A DNA stretch of 64,000 nucleotides from Megamerina dolium (lineage: Eukaryota > Arthropoda > Insecta > Diptera > Megamerinidae), in assembly GCA_963854835.1 (NCBI GenBank), contig OY978525.1, forward strand, positions 65,132,907 through 65,196,906. Direction: 5' to 3'. Under the pieces are notes generated by a model, which searched no databases, had not been told where the DNA came from, and saw nothing but the letters and a program-made list of their open reading frames with translations. Every line of letters starts with the position of its first letter. The first letter of the stretch is position 1. Of this stretch, positions 63,241 through 64,000 are shown in pieces. Position numbers and translations under genes: made by a program.

Positions 63241-63365
63241 CCAACAAGTAGTAGACCTCAAACTACTATCTCACAAACCGCTGTAGCAACTCCAACTAAA
63301 CCAAATAAGAACTCGCCTCGAAGCAGTATTTCAGAAGATTAGCCATACTCTTCAAAATGTAAAAA

Positions 63366-63956
63366 TTGTACTCAAATGGAGTCATTATGCTCCACTGTAT
63401 CAAGCCAGGTCTTACTTCAACTGATATGATATCCATAGAACATTTGGGAGAAACGGTCAAAGTTCGTGCGTTAATAGACCAAGGATCGCAGAAAACTTTT
63501 ATCTCATCTAAAGTTCTAAAACGAATCCAACTTCCTACGGAACACTCTTTGTTCCAAATTTCAGGAATGGGCAGTAGAATAGTAATTCTACACAACTCTG
63601 CTCTTTTAGTATCTTCAAAGACTAACACAAAAATACAAGCAAAAGCCATAGTGTTGTCACAACTAACCAAACTGCTTCCAACGTTCCGTATAAAACGCTC
63701 AAACTGGCTAGAATTTGCCAATCTCGATCTGGCTGATCCAAATTGTAATATGCCAGCCCAAATATACTTGGTTATAGGAAGTGACTTAATCCTTAAGATC
63801 TTCCTCCAAGGGCTGCGCCATAGATCATGTGGGAATCTCATAGCCCAAAATACAATATTCGGCTGGATTCTCAGTGGATCGATTCCCGAGAAAGTGTCAT
63901 TATTCTCGACACAAGTGGTAAGATTACCATTCAAAGAAAATTTTACGCAAATTTAG
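63366..63956 (+). CDS. BEL/Pao aspartic protease and pre-RT region
   Basis: A 196-codon frame: ISIEHLGETVKVRALIDQGS, the protease start with D-Q-G-S where the family has DSGS, so the active-site Ser/Thr is Gln. QLTKLLPTFRIKRSNWLEFA, LADPNCNMPAQIYLVIGSDL and GNLIAQNTIFGWILSGSIPE (the LGSD and FGW..SG blocks) follow. The frame ends at 63956 with TAG; the rest of pol lies beyond the window. Confidence 0.85.
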   Translation: MYSNGVIMLHCIKPGLTSTDMISIEHLGETVKVRALIDQGSQKTFISSKVLKRIQLPTEHSLFQISGMGSRIVILHNSALLVSSKTNTKIQAKAIVLSQLTKLLPTFRIKRSNWLEFANLDLADPNCNMPAQIYLVIGSDLILKIFLQGLRHRSCGNLIAQNTIFGWILSGSIPEKVSLFSTQVVRLPFKENFTQI

Positions 63957-64000
63957 CGTTGGGGCACACGGCACTCCAACAGTTTGTTAGTATGGAACGT

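Larger units (their letters stand above)
62646..64000 (+). mobile_element. BEL/Pao retrotransposon, gag-protease part, runs off the window
   Basis: Gag fragment (62674-62940), Cys/His boxes (63010-63230), protease region (63366-63956). Opposite strand to the BEL/Pao element at 24-28 kb. No 5' LTR or PBS is seen, so its start was lost or lies under LTR D. Confidence 0.82.

Noticed and set aside
63296..63934. Minus-strand 212-codon frame
   Set aside because: Antisense of the BEL/Pao protease frame; no recognisable domain.
62198..64000. LTR D as the 5' LTR of the BEL/Pao element
   Set aside because: No PBS follows and the LTR has its own ATAT duplication on both sides; Gag begins without a leader.

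Overview
This is a stretch of insect nuclear heterochromatin or repeat-rich euchromatin, probably from a higher dipteran. A tephritid-like fly would fit the mix of families, but species level is a guess. It is AT-rich, full of microsatellites, and built almost entirely of nested and broken transposable elements: jockey-like, RTE-like and I/LOA-like LINEs, mariner/Tc1 DNA transposons, Ty3/gypsy and BEL/Pao LTR elements, an errantivirus (insect endogenous retrovirus) and a tRNA-derived SINE. I see no housekeeping gene, rRNA, CRISPR array or bacterial operon. Almost every coding stretch is interrupted.

Layout. 1-743: end of a jockey-like LINE with a poly(A) tail, inserted in the 5' part of a protein-primed-type family B DNA polymerase gene that reads leftward (839-1512). 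1534-4224: trinucleotide repeats and three small closely packed unknown genes, one with a short intron and a polyQ tract. 4628-5925: complete Tc1/mariner-type element with TA target duplication and one lost catalytic residue. 7.5-14.9 kb: Ty3/gypsy element A on the minus strand, interrupted by SINEs. 15-18 kb: jockey and mariner remnants. 18.7-21.7 kb: RTE LINE with a SINE inside. 22-24 kb: non-coding tandem repeats. 24.4-28 kb: BEL/Pao element. 28.3-39 kb: RTE, SINE, two more LINEs, a possible env fragment and a mariner relic. 39.1-44.05 kb: element bounded by short inverted repeats and a 5-bp duplication, with an intron-containing DUF4806-like gene and a trapped errantivirus pol fragment. 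44.8-55.6 kb: a four-deep nest: repeat C, then LTR A, then the errantivirus (45.4-54.7 kb), then an I/LOA-like LINE inside its gag. 55.9-57.6 kb: an RTE copy. 57.7-62.15 kb: the second, longer family B polymerase gene, reading rightward and interrupted by a LINE with a 10-bp target duplication. 62.2 kb: solo LTR. 62.65-64 kb: gag/protease part of a BEL/Pao element.

How the parts relate. Target-site duplications and interruptions give a relative order: SINEs are younger than gypsy A, the RTE and the BEL LTR; the errantivirus is younger than LTR A; the I/LOA LINE is younger than the errantivirus. The two polymerase genes at the window ends are homologous, point away from each other and are both preceded by trinucleotide repeats. 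Together with the compact unknown genes at 2.6-4.2 kb they are the best candidate for an undescribed virus-like (Polinton/adintovirus-like or related) element. The second candidate is the DUF4806 element at 39-44 kb.
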